Positions 1 through 8,159 of a stretch of 64,000 nt of DNA are shown here, piece by piece. The notes below the pieces were generated by a model. It was not told the origin of the DNA. It saw only the letters and a list, made by a program, of their open reading frames with translations, and searched no databases. Position numbers and translations under genes: made by a program. This DNA comes from Apibacter raozihei (lineage in GTDB: Bacteria; Bacteroidota; Bacteroidia; Flavobacteriales; Weeksellaceae): contig NZ_CP034930.1 of assembly GCF_004014855.1 (NCBI RefSeq), forward strand, positions 496,001 to 560,000, read 5' to 3'. Positions within the stretch are counted from its first letter, which is position 1; each line of letters opens with the position of its first letter.

Positions 1-475
1 CCCTGTCCTGGAACATATACGTAAATCCGGTTAGTGCACCTGTATCTACTCCCATGACGGAGTCGCATACCAAATGGTCTGCTATTCGCGCCAGCTCCAT
101 AATTATGATTCGCATATAATCTATTTTCTTAGAAACTTTTATACCTAAAAGCTTCTCCATAGTCATATGCCACCCCATATTATTGATTGGTGACGAACAA
201 TAATTTAACCGATCTGTTAAAGTCGTAATCTGAGCATAGGTTCTTCTTTCGGATATTTTCTCAAAAGCCCTGTGAATATATCCAACAGTAGAGGATGAAG
301 AGACAATTCGCTCTCCGTCCATTAATATATGATTTTCAAATATACCATGAGTTGACGGGTGGGTAGGTCCTAAATTTATTTTCTGAAGCTGACCGTCTAA
401 TTGTTCTTTAACGATATAATTATCAACGACACCCGCAAGGTTTATCAACTCACTTTTATTATTTTCCTGAGACAT
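1..475 (-). CDS. nuoD: NADH-quinone oxidoreductase subunit D (partial, C-terminus beyond left edge)
   Basis: My own translation of the minus strand from an ATG at 475 runs open to the window edge (about 158 codons). It begins MSQENNKSEL and contains the 49-kDa subunit hallmark GPTHPSTHG near residue 40, followed by a GYIHRAFEK-like stretch typical of NuoD, the peripheral-arm subunit that helps form the quinone site of complex I. The ATG lies 32 bases after the nuoC stop, so it is the fourth gene of a nuoA-B-C-D block. About 60% of the usual ~400 residues is missing only because the window ends. Identity is confident; what follows nuoD cannot be seen. Confidence 0.93.
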   Translation of the reverse strand, partial: MSQENNKSELINLAGVVDNYIVKEQLDGQLQKINLGPTHPSTHGIFENHILMDGERIVSSSSTVGYIHRAFEKISERRTYAQITTLTDRLNYCSSPINNMGWHMTMEKLLGIKVSKKIDYMRIIIMELARIADHLVCDSVMGVDTGALTGFTYMFQDR

Positions 476-507
476 TTTTCTTTTTTTATCTTTTAATATT
501 AGACGGG

Positions 508-1020
508 TTATCTACCAAACATGGCATCATCTTTATCTGTACGTGTTGCATCTTCCAGCTGATATTGTTTCAGCATAGGATGATATTCCATTTCTTCCAT
601 ATTAAGAATCCGCTTTAAATTGGGATGTCCTTTAAAATTGATTCCATAGAAATCGAACGTTTCTCTTTCCATCCAGTTAGCACCGGAATAAAGAGAAGTT
701 AAAGAATCTACATCTGGCTTATCAATAGACAAATAGGTTTTTAACCTCAGCCTGAAATTATTAATAAAACTATGTAAATGGTATATTACTCCTAGCTCAG
801 CACCTTTGTGATCCGGATAATGGATACCGCATATATCTGTAAGAAAATCTATTTTAATCGTATGCTTTTTTACAAATTCGACTAAAGGCAGAACAGCTTC
901 ATCCTTAATTTCCAATGTCAGAATACCATCCGGCTCATAAGCTCTAAGAATAGAGTCTCCAAATTCATCTGTTAAAAGCTGTAAAACAAATTGATTGTCT
1001 ATAATTGTATTTTCTTCCAT
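508..1020 (-). CDS. nuoC: NADH-quinone oxidoreductase subunit C
   Basis: A 170-residue 30-kDa-type subunit of complex I, located in the peripheral arm between the NADH-oxidising module and the quinone site. Family features are the central DICGIHYPD segment (about residue 63), the LGVIYHL strand, and the C-terminal WMERETFDFYGINFKGHPNLKRIL-type signature, recognisable by its ERE-D-YGI-F-GHP pattern. The ATG at 1020 is preferred over a TTG one codon upstream. The gene starts 4 bases after the nuoB stop, indicating translational coupling. NuoC is separate from NuoD here, not fused as in enterobacteria. Confidence 0.95.
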   Translation of the reverse strand: MEENTIIDNQFVLQLLTDEFGDSILRAYEPDGILTLEIKDEAVLPLVEFVKKHTIKIDFLTDICGIHYPDHKGAELGVIYHLHSFINNFRLRLKTYLSIDKPDVDSLTSLYSGANWMERETFDFYGINFKGHPNLKRILNMEEMEYHPMLKQYQLEDATRTDKDDAMFGR

Positions 1021-1024
1021 CAAA

Positions 1025-1570
1025 TTACGAAATATTATATGATTCTAATAAAGCTTTATACTCTGGTGAATCTCTTCTTCTCAGGCTTTCGTTTTGTACC
1101 ATTTCCTGAATCTGCATAAAACCTTCAATAATTTGCTCCGGTCTTGGAGGGCATCCGGGTACATAAACGTCTACCGGAATGATCTTATCAATTCCCTGAA
1201 GTACAGAATACGTATCAAAAATACCGCCACTGGAAGCACAGGCACCCACTGCCATTACCCATTTAGGCTCTGCCATTTGAGAATAAACCTGTTTAAGCAC
1301 CGGGGCTAGTTTTTTAGATATGGTTCCACAAACCATCAGTAAATCCGCCTGTCTGGGAGAAAACCTCATATTTTCAGCCCCAAAACGGGATAAATCATAG
1401 TTTGATGCTTGTATAGCCATAAACTCAATACCGCAGCAAGAGGTTGCAAAAGGTAAAGGCCATAAAGAATATGAGCGGGCCAACCCGATAATTTTATCTA
1501 AGCTCCCGGCAAAATATCCTGGTCCGCTTACTCCCTCAGGAGGTTCGACCATCGTAACTTTTTCTGACAT
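1025..1570 (-). CDS. nuoB: NADH-quinone oxidoreductase subunit B
   Basis: The 181-residue PSST-type subunit that carries the terminal [4Fe-4S] cluster N2, which delivers electrons to quinone. The expected ligands are present: the tandem pair C45-C46 in TSCCGIEFM, C111 in GACASSGG, and C140 in VPGCPPRPE. The ATG at 1570 is 42 bases from the nuoA stop. Length and all ligands are normal, so the protein should be functional. Confidence 0.96.
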   Translation of the reverse strand: MSEKVTMVEPPEGVSGPGYFAGSLDKIIGLARSYSLWPLPFATSCCGIEFMAIQASNYDLSRFGAENMRFSPRQADLLMVCGTISKKLAPVLKQVYSQMAEPKWVMAVGACASSGGIFDTYSVLQGIDKIIPVDVYVPGCPPRPEQIIEGFMQIQEMVQNESLRRRDSPEYKALLESYNIS

Positions 1571-1612
1571 ATTTCTCTTTCTAAATCTAAAGTATATTGT
1601 AAATAGTATCTT

Positions 1613-1978
1613 TTATTTTTCCCAATCCAGAGCTCCTTTTTTCACTACATATAAAAAGCCTAGTAAGAAAATAGAAATAAAGGTGACTACAGCTAAAAAT
1701 CCGGCAACGCCAAATTCTTTAACATTAAGTGCGTAAGGATAAAAGAAAACTATTTCTATATCAAATAAAACAAATAAAATTGCAGTTAGAAAATACTTAA
1801 TTGAAAACGGTGTACGTGCATCTCCTTCGTATGCTACACCACATTCAAAAGTATCATCTTTTGCCTTACCATGAATTCTTGTCCCTAACATAGCTGAGCC
1901 GATAAGTGTCATTACACTGAAACCTAATGCTACAGCTACCTGAATTAATATAGGTACATAATCAACGGGTAAACTCAT
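1613..1978 (-). CDS. nuoA: NADH-quinone oxidoreductase subunit A
   Basis: A 121-residue membrane subunit of complex I with three predicted transmembrane helices. The conserved loop between helices 1 and 2 contains FECGVAYEGDARTPFSIKYF, followed by a second helix with the FDIEIVFFYPYA motif (acidic residues of the E-channel). It is the first gene of the A-B-C-D block. A TAACTTTG -7 box lies about 45 bases upstream (2023-2030), so this block probably has its own promoter and does not depend on the distant nuoE-M operon. Confidence 0.95.
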   Translation of the reverse strand: MSLPVDYVPILIQVAVALGFSVMTLIGSAMLGTRIHGKAKDDTFECGVAYEGDARTPFSIKYFLTAILFVLFDIEIVFFYPYALNVKEFGVAGFLAVVTFISIFLLGFLYVVKKGALDWEK

Positions 1979-2022
1979 TTTTTAGTAATTTTTTTAATTA
2001 TTATACAAAATTTATCGCCTTG

Positions 2023-2030
2023 CAAAGTTA
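2023..2030 (-). promoter_or_regulatory. nuoA: -7 promoter box ahead of nuoA
   Basis: The minus strand reads TAACTTTG, an exact match to the Bacteroidota -7 consensus TAnnTTTG. I see no clear -33 TTTG at the expected distance, so support rests on the -7 element and its position about 45 bases before the nuoA ATG. Confidence 0.5.
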
Positions 2031-2179
2031 ATACATTTTTTAAACTATACCTTCATTTTTTAGTATTCTAATCTTTTATCTGTTAACGATAAACTAATTT
2101 TTCATTAAGTATCATAAAGCCTCTAACAGATTGGGATTTAAGCACCCCATTATTTAAATGATGAATATCATATATTTAG

Positions 2180-2211
2180 TTTGTAATTAGTCTAAATAAA
2201 AATTATATTTG
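2180..2211 (+). promoter_or_regulatory. Bacteroidota-type promoter of the TonB-dependent receptor
   Basis: A TTTG at 2180-2183, a 20-base spacer, then TATATTTG at 2204-2211 together match the TTTG / TAnnTTTG consensus. The expected transcription start, about 5 bases further on, leaves a short leader of roughly 20 bases before the ATG at 2238. This is one of the two best promoters in the window. Confidence 0.75.
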
Positions 2212-2237
2212 CCGTAACTTTCTAAATTTTAACTAAC

Positions 2238-4652
2238 ATGAAAAAATTATACTTAATTTGTTCTTTAATTTGTTGCGGTCAGTTTCTTATGGCCCAAAAC
2301 ACTTCATCAATTAAAGGGAATGTTTCTAATATTGAAAACCTCCCTGTTGCAGATGCTGTCATCCTTGTAGATGGACAGTCAGTATCTGAAACTACAAAAA
2401 GTGATGGTTCTTTTGAAATTAAAGGTTTATCTCCCGGTAAACATAAAATTACCATCATTAGCCCTGATTCTGGTCAGTATACGGAATCTTTTTCTTTAGA
2501 CTCAAATGAAACTAAAGAATTGAGAATGACTGTCTACCAAAAGGGAGATCTAGATAAAATTTTAATTTACGGACAAGGAAAACAGCCCAAAGGTCTTGAT
2601 ATGATCACCCGTATACCTTTATCTCCCAGAGAATTACCTCAAAACATTTCAGTTATATCTGATGAAATTATTAACGAGCAGGGTGCTCTTACTTTAACTG
2701 ATGCTGTAAGAAATGTTCCCGGTGTTACGCTCTTCGGAACTTACGGTGGAACTACTGAGAGTATGTCTATCAGGGGATACAGAGGTACTCCGGTATTAAA
2801 AAACGGTATTCAGGTTGATTCTGATTTTAGAACATCAGGAATTTTGACAGATATGCAAGGGGTTTCAAGTATTCAGGTTTTAAGAGGATCTGCGTCAATA
2901 ACCCAAGGTATCGGTAACGGATTAGGCAGCCCTGGAGGAGTTATAAACGTAGTTACCAAAACACCTCTATTTTTAAAGGATGCCGGACAGGTAGCATTGG
3001 AATCCGGTAGTTGGGGATTATTTAGATCTACACTTGATTACCAAACGGTTCTGGATAAAAAAAATACTTCGGCATTCCGATTAAATGCTGCTTTTCAAAG
3101 AGCAGACAGCTATAAGCCAAGAGTGGACAACAATCGTGTATATGTAAACCCTTCTTTTGAATGGAGACCGGATGATAAAACAACGGTGACTCTTGAAATG
3201 GATTACATGAATGATAATACGACCCCAGATAGAGGAACTACAAACTTATCTGAAATAAATACTTACAATTTATTAGATACATCTAAAAACTTTTTTGGTT
3301 GGGGTACGGATAATGTTAACACCAAAACAACCACTTATTCTGCAAAAATAGTTAGAAAACTGAATGATAAACTTAGCTTACGAGCCGTATATGCCGGTTC
3401 GGTAAACAATGACGAAACTTATGGAGTAGGTTCAATGGCTAACCCTTACAGGTACAAGGATGTAGTAACTGGCAAAACTATTTCTGATTACACAAAGAGA
3501 ATAAGAACCCTTAGTTGGTCTGAGAGTGAAGATAAAAATAAAGTTATTCAAATCGATTTAATCGGTAAAAATTTATTTACCGGTAAAATTAAGCATACGT
3601 TTCAGGCAGGATTTGACTATAAATCTAATGAAAAAACTTCAATTTCTCATGGCTCCATAACTGTTGATACAGTTAATATTTTAGAAAAAATTGGTAATAA
3701 TTTACCTTCTGGTATTTCCAAAAAATCATTTGGAACCACAGCTGTAAATACTAAAACTTATTCAGAAGTATACGGATTTACAGTACATGATGCCATAGAA
3801 TTTAATCCATATATACGCGCAAACTTTGCTTTACGATACAGTGTTGACGGAAGAAAATCGAATGTAGGCGCCGCTAACGATGCATGGGACCCGTTTGTTG
3901 GGATAATGATAACGCCTGTAAAAAATATCAGCCTGTTTGGAAATTTTGCCACTACGACAAATTTACGTTCAGCCAGTAATCCAACCCAGGATGGTGGAAC
4001 CATTGGAGCATCAGTAACCAATCAGTGGGAAGTCGGAGTAAAATCGGACTGGTTTAATAAAAAACTGGATTTTAATGTGACATATTATTTTATTAATAAT
4101 AACGATATTGCTTATCAGGTCTATGATAATGGTGTTGCTACAGGATACTACAAAAAAGCAGGAGATTTAAGAAGAAATGGAATTGAGATTGAAGCAAATG
4201 GCCGGATTCTTGAAAACCTGAGAGTTATTTTAGGATATTCTTATTCAGATGTTCAATACAGAAAAAGTATTGCTTATGTAAATGGCTCAAGGCCTATGAA
4301 TGCCCCTTATTCAACGGCAAACGGATGGGTACAATATTTATTTAACCAGGGTGCATTAAAAAATCTTTCATTAGGTGTAGGTGTATATTATGTAGGCAAC
4401 AGACCTGTTAACGATTATAGTTCAGATTTAAGAACTGACGGACATGGAACTACTCCAGGAGTAAAACCATTTAATATGCCTGGTTATACAACTATTAACG
4501 CCCAGCTTGGTTATACTTATAAAGATGTGGGACTAAAAGTTTTCTTTAACAACATATTTGATGAACTGGGATATACTTCTTACTACCGTGGTGGTTATAT
4601 AAATCAAATAGATCCTAGAAACTTTAAAATTCAGTTATCATATAATTTCTAA
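2238..4652 (+). CDS. TonB-dependent siderophore-type receptor with N-terminal carboxypeptidase-regulatory-like domain
   Basis: An 804-residue outer-membrane receptor. Residues 1-19 form a signal peptide ending at FLMAQ. Residues ~22-100 resemble the carboxypeptidase regulatory-like (beta-sandwich) domain common at the front of Bacteroidota receptors. The plug (~110-240) contains PQNISVISDEII, SIRGYRG, VLRGSASI and GSPGGVINVVTK, typical of siderophore receptors. The rest is a 22-strand-type barrel ending in the aromatic terminus QLSYNF. It is monocistronic, with its own promoter and terminator. The ligand cannot be deduced; a ferric siderophore is likely by family, but no siderophore biosynthesis genes are nearby. 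Confidence 0.92.
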   Translation: MKKLYLICSLICCGQFLMAQNTSSIKGNVSNIENLPVADAVILVDGQSVSETTKSDGSFEIKGLSPGKHKITIISPDSGQYTESFSLDSNETKELRMTVYQKGDLDKILIYGQGKQPKGLDMITRIPLSPRELPQNISVISDEIINEQGALTLTDAVRNVPGVTLFGTYGGTTESMSIRGYRGTPVLKNGIQVDSDFRTSGILTDMQGVSSIQVLRGSASITQGIGNGLGSPGGVINVVTKTPLFLKDAGQVALESGSWGLFRSTLDYQTVLDKKNTSAFRLNAAFQRADSYKPRVDNNRVYVNPSFEWRPDDKTTVTLEMDYMNDNTTPDRGTTNLSEINTYNLLDTSKNFFGWGTDNVNTKTTTYSAKIVRKLNDKLSLRAVYAGSVNNDETYGVGSMANPYRYKDVVTGKTISDYTKRIRTLSWSESEDKNKVIQIDLIGKNLFTGKIKHTFQAGFDYKSNEKTSISHGSITVDTVNILEKIGNNLPSGISKKSFGTTAVNTKTYSEVYGFTVHDAIEFNPYIRANFALRYSVDGRKSNVGAANDAWDPFVGIMITPVKNISLFGNFATTTNLRSASNPTQDGGTIGASVTNQWEVGVKSDWFNKKLDFNVTYYFINNNDIAYQVYDNGVATGYYKKAGDLRRNGIEIEANGRILENLRVILGYSYSDVQYRKSIAYVNGSRPMNAPYSTANGWVQYLFNQGALKNLSLGVGVYYVGNRPVNDYSSDLRTDGHGTTPGVKPFNMPGYTTINAQLGYTYKDVGLKVFFNNIFDELGYTSYYRGGYINQIDPRNFKIQLSYNF

Positions 4653-4676
4653 TTTCCACATATAATTATGTTTTTT

Positions 4677-4704
4677 AAACCTACCCCTCATTTTGGGTAG
4701 GTTT
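4677..4704 (+). terminator. Rho-independent terminator of the TonB receptor gene
   Basis: A perfect 10-bp stem (AAACCTACCC / GGGTAGGTTT) with an 8-base loop lies 25 bases after the receptor stop codon. The downstream T-run is weak, so it may act partly as an RNA 3' end stabiliser. Confidence 0.65.
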
Positions 4705-4752
4705 ATATAAAAGTTTTCAAATTAAATTATACACAAAAGATCTGAAAAGATA

Positions 4753-4784
4753 AAAAAACTACAGAATGTATTCTGTAGTTTTTT
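4753..4784 (-). terminator. Bidirectional terminator between the TonB receptor and DUF4130 genes
   Basis: A perfect 14-bp stem around a TGTA loop, flanked by A- and T-runs on both sides, so it can work in both directions. It lies 34 bases after the stop of the minus-strand DUF4130 gene and also backs up the plus-strand receptor terminator. Confidence 0.8.
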
Positions 4785-4817
4785 ATTTATCCTATGTATA
4801 AAAAGTTTTACTTTTAA

Positions 4818-5588
4818 TTACTGTTTTTCGGTCAGGAATTTCCAATATCTCTTAGGCATATATTGTTTTTGCAATTTTAAATTGATTCTTTCTTTGATTG
4901 ATACTGATGTATGATATTTTTTCCACAATTCCTGAAATAACTTCTCATCCGGATGCAACATTTCCTCATCAACAAAACCTGTTCTGAGGTGTTCTCCGCT
5001 TCCTTCGAGAACCATGGGATGAACTTCCGACAAATCGTAATAAAAACCATAGTTTCGTTTAAGATCATAAAGAATCCATTGTTGAGAAGAAAAGCGATCT
5101 TTAAAATGAGGTATAACTAATGGTAAACTATTATATACGGGATGTACGGGTGCAAAATAAATTTCATCTTTAGACTTTTGAAACCTTACAAACTGTTGCC
5201 ATGCATGAACTTCTTTGGATACCTTTTTTGCTATTTTATGTATTTCAAGAACTACCGGATGACCAAAGTTAGCTGAGTGTTCGAATTTACTGTCAATCGC
5301 ATATTTTATATATTGAAACAAAAGAAAATCACTATTTTCAATTTCAGACAACCAAACCGCATTCAGCCTGTTTAATTCCATCACTGACATTTTATTTTTA
5401 AGCAAGGTTAAAACGCGCAAAAATTTTTCTGTTTGAGTTTCAATAGCAAAAACCTCACGGGTAAGTAATGGTACTATCTGTTCCTGTGATATTAACGACT
5501 CAGGATATTTTTTTTTATCATAGGCCTCGAACACAGCGCATAAGAGACCTTCAAAGGATTTATCATATTGAAAAACTACCATAAGCAT
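4818..5588 (-). CDS. DUF4130 putative DNA-repair protein (TIGR03915-type partner of a radical SAM protein)
   Basis: A 256-residue protein that I recognise as the TIGR03915/DUF4130 family, annotated as a probable DNA metabolism or repair protein. The conserved core runs from about residue 125: the W-QQFVRFQK segment, APVHPVYNSLPLVIPHF, and the DRFSSQQWILYDLKRNYGFYYD region. The N-terminal third (YDKSFEGLLCAVFEAY) is also typical. It begins 12 bases after the radical SAM stop, and the two families habitually occur as neighbours. Biochemical function is not established; a role in repair of damaged DNA bases is a family-level inference. Start at 5588; a second ATG lies two codons in. Confidence 0.85.
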   Translation of the reverse strand: MLMVVFQYDKSFEGLLCAVFEAYDKKKYPESLISQEQIVPLLTREVFAIETQTEKFLRVLTLLKNKMSVMELNRLNAVWLSEIENSDFLLFQYIKYAIDSKFEHSANFGHPVVLEIHKIAKKVSKEVHAWQQFVRFQKSKDEIYFAPVHPVYNSLPLVIPHFKDRFSSQQWILYDLKRNYGFYYDLSEVHPMVLEGSGEHLRTGFVDEEMLHPDEKLFQELWKKYHTSVSIKERINLKLQKQYMPKRYWKFLTEKQ

Positions 5589-5600
5589 CCAAAGATATTG

Positions 5601-6863
5601 TTATTCACTGAAAAGTAATGACATTTGATTACTTGCTACTGAACGAGGCGTTTTTTTTACCAGTAAACTTCTTATATATTCAGGACTGGAACTGTTAACA
5701 TTGAGCCCTCTATAATCTCTGCAAACCATGAAAAATTTTGCTCTTTTCATACTTACTCCTATTTTTTTTAATTGATATGTATCTAATAAGCCAAATCTTC
5801 TTGAAGCAAGAATGAGCTTTGCAGACTTAACTCCTATTCCGGGAACTCTTAAAAGCAAGTGATAATCACAAATATTTATATCTACAGGAAAATATTCGGG
5901 ATGACGTAAAGCCCATGATAATTTAGGATCTATTTCCAGATCCAGATTGGGATTTACATCGTCTAATATCTCCTCTGATGAAAACTGATAAAACCTCATA
6001 AGCCAGTCAGCCTGATACAAACGATTTTCCCTAACTAAAGGCGCTTGCCTGATTGCCGGAAGTCTAGTGTCACCCGGATTAACGGGTATAAATCCGGAAT
6101 AATAGACTCTTCTCATACTAGACTGTAAATACAAAACAGACGAAACTCGAAGTATATCCTGATCAGTTTCATTAGTTGCTCCAATAATCATTTGAGTACT
6201 CTGGCCAGCAGGTGTAAATTTTGAAACCGATTTAGATTTCTTTCGCTCTTCCTTATATTCAGTTACTCCGTTCTGTATGTATTTCATGGGAGTAAAAACA
6301 CTGGCATGATCTTTTTCAGGAGCCAGATATTTTAGATTTTTTTCTGAAGGAATCTCAATATTAACACTTAGTCGGTCTGCATATAATCCGGCCTGATATA
6401 CTAATTCCTTACTTGCCCCAGGTATACTCTTCATATGAATATAACCGTTATATCTATGAATGGTTCTAAGCTCTTTGATTACCCTAACCATTCTTTCCAT
6501 GGTATGATCGGGATTTTTGATTATTCCTGAACTTAAAAACAAGCCTTCAATATAATTTCTTTTGTAAAATTCCAATGTCAAATTAACCAATTCTTTCACA
6601 CTAAATGCCGCTCTTTTTATATCGTTACTTTTACGATTAATACAATATGCACAATCATAAATACAATAGTTAGTCAATAGAACTTTTAACAGAGAAACAC
6701 ACCTTCCGTCTTCAGTATATGAATGGCATATTCCCCATCCGGATGCTGAACCTATATCACCGGATTTACTCTTTCTTGTAACTCCACTTGAGGAACAGGA
6801 AACATCGTATTTAGCTGACTCAGATAAAGTTGCAAGTTTGTTAATGAGATTTTCATTCACCAT
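5601..6863 (-). CDS. Putative DNA modification/repair radical SAM protein (TIGR03916-type) with C-terminal helix-hairpin-helix
   Basis: A 420-residue radical SAM enzyme. The cluster motif is C67-x3-C71-x2-C74 in NYCIYDCAYC, preceded by the conserved KYDVSCSSSG segment at residues 19-27. The C-terminal portion (about 330-370) holds a helix-hairpin-helix DNA-binding motif, LLLRVPGIGVKSAKLIL. The family is named for a putative spore-photoproduct-lyase-like role in DNA repair, not yet demonstrated. It is transcribed first, with the DUF4130 gene 12 bases behind. The start matches the usual family N-terminus, and a TAACTTTG promoter box ends only 5 bases upstream of the ATG, suggesting a leaderless mRNA. 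Confidence 0.88.
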   Translation of the reverse strand: MVNENLINKLATLSESAKYDVSCSSSGVTRKSKSGDIGSASGWGICHSYTEDGRCVSLLKVLLTNYCIYDCAYCINRKSNDIKRAAFSVKELVNLTLEFYKRNYIEGLFLSSGIIKNPDHTMERMVRVIKELRTIHRYNGYIHMKSIPGASKELVYQAGLYADRLSVNIEIPSEKNLKYLAPEKDHASVFTPMKYIQNGVTEYKEERKKSKSVSKFTPAGQSTQMIIGATNETDQDILRVSSVLYLQSSMRRVYYSGFIPVNPGDTRLPAIRQAPLVRENRLYQADWLMRFYQFSSEEILDDVNPNLDLEIDPKLSWALRHPEYFPVDINICDYHLLLRVPGIGVKSAKLILASRRFGLLDTYQLKKIGVSMKRAKFFMVCRDYRGLNVNSSSPEYIRSLLVKKTPRSVASNQMSLLFSE

Positions 6864-6867
6864 ATAC

Positions 6868-6897
6868 CAAAGTTACTAAACATATTTTCAATAATAA
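6868..6897 (-). promoter_or_regulatory. Promoter of the radical SAM / DUF4130 operon, abutting the start codon
   Basis: On the minus strand a TTTA (-33-like) is followed by 19 bases and then TAACTTTG (6875 down to 6868). The predicted transcription start falls on or next to the A of the ATG at 6863, which predicts a leaderless transcript. Confidence 0.65.
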
Positions 6898-6962
6898 ACT
6901 AAATATACGATAAACAATAATAAAACACTAATTACCAGACACTTAAACTCTGAAATTAAAAA

Positions 6963-6992
6963 ATCCTCTCTACTGATTATAGTAGAGAGGAT
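6963..6992 (-). terminator. Terminator of the RND efflux operon
   Basis: A perfect 12-bp stem (ATCCTCTCTACT with its complement) and a 6-base loop, followed on the minus strand by a T-run. It begins 26 bases after the adaptor gene's stop codon. Confidence 0.85.
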
Positions 6993-7017
6993 CTAAATTG
7001 TATAAGGTTAAATTTTA

Positions 7018-8151
7018 TTAATGGCTATGCCCTGATTCCATTTCACCGGCTTTAAGATAGTAAACTCCAGATACGGCAACTTGTAATTGATTATCCCAAT
7101 CCATTATTTCAACAAACTGTTCATTTTCTGCTCCTGTTTTTACTTCTTTCTTTTCGACATGCTCTCCTTTTTTGACAAATACATATTTTTTTCCAGCTTC
7201 TTCAAAAATGGCTTCTTTAGGTAAGGTAAGAACGGAATTCGTTCTGTTAATAATTGAAGCGTTCACAAATCTTCCTTCATAAAAATTTGTTGGAGGAAGT
7301 TTAGAATCTATATCCACATGCACCTGAATAGTGTTGTTTTCAGTATTAGTTACTTTTCCTATTAAATGTATACTCCCTCTTAAAGTATCTTTAATTTCCG
7401 GTAACATAAATTCTACATTTTGTCCGGTAAACAAACCTGATGCATGTTTTGAAGGAACATTTAACTCTATATGCAGTTCATCCTGATTAATAATCATAAA
7501 TAATTCATCAGCCGTAGTAATTTGTTTGCCGGGAGAAATTTCTTCTGCATGAACAAAACCACTTTTCGGGCTGACAATGGCCAATATTGGATTTATTTTT
7601 TTTGTTCTGATTATCGTTGAAGGATTGAATCCTAATAATTGCAACTCAGAACGTAATCCTTCATATTCTGCTGATGAAACCTGATATAAAGCCTGAGATT
7701 GTTCATAGGCTTTTCGACTTATTGCATCGGCAGATAGCAAAGATTGCTTTCTTTGGTAATCTTTTAGATTCAGGTTCATGTTGTAGTAAGCTTCTAAAAA
7801 TTGCTTTTGTAAAGTGATAAAGGAAGGATTTCTAACGGTAGCCAAAACCTGACCTTTTTTTACAAATTCTCCGGTAATAAAGTTTACTTTGTCTATAAAT
7901 CCATCTACCTGGCTGTGTATTGATGACTTATTTTCCGGTAAGGCATGAATTACTCCACTTACTGTTATTTTGGTATCAATATATCTAAGTTCAGGTTTTC
8001 CAAATTTTATTCCATTGGTTTTGATTTGTTCATCTGTAAGAGTAATTTCTTCTGATTTATTTTCATTTTCAGCAGAACTTGCTTTATTCTCAGTTCCTGA
8101 ACAAGAGAATACCAGCCATATAATACTATTTATGTATACTAGTTTTTTCAT
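7018..8151 (-). CDS. RND efflux periplasmic adaptor (membrane fusion protein, CzcB/CusB type)
   Basis: A 377-residue membrane fusion protein that bridges the inner-membrane pump and the outer-membrane channel. The ATG at 8151 gives a lipoprotein signal (MKKLVYINSIIWLVFSCSG, lipobox cysteine about residue 17), which is better than the upstream TTG at 8163. A biotinyl-lipoyl-like half (SQVDGFIDKVNFITGEFVKKGQVLATVRNPS, about 80-110), an alpha-helical hairpin (about 115-170) and beta-barrel domains follow. The C-terminus ends in a short His-containing tail, GHSH, consistent with a metal substrate. It starts 8 bases after the stop of the pump gene. The unusual downstream position of the adaptor is set by the fusion of pump and channel upstream. 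Confidence 0.9.
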   Translation of the reverse strand: MKKLVYINSIIWLVFSCSGTENKASSAENENKSEEITLTDEQIKTNGIKFGKPELRYIDTKITVSGVIHALPENKSSIHSQVDGFIDKVNFITGEFVKKGQVLATVRNPSFITLQKQFLEAYYNMNLNLKDYQRKQSLLSADAISRKAYEQSQALYQVSSAEYEGLRSELQLLGFNPSTIIRTKKINPILAIVSPKSGFVHAEEISPGKQITTADELFMIINQDELHIELNVPSKHASGLFTGQNVEFMLPEIKDTLRGSIHLIGKVTNTENNTIQVHVDIDSKLPPTNFYEGRFVNASIINRTNSVLTLPKEAIFEEAGKKYVFVKKGEHVEKKEVKTGAENEQFVEIMDWDNQLQVAVSGVYYLKAGEMESGHSH

Positions 8152-8159
8152 TATTTCTA

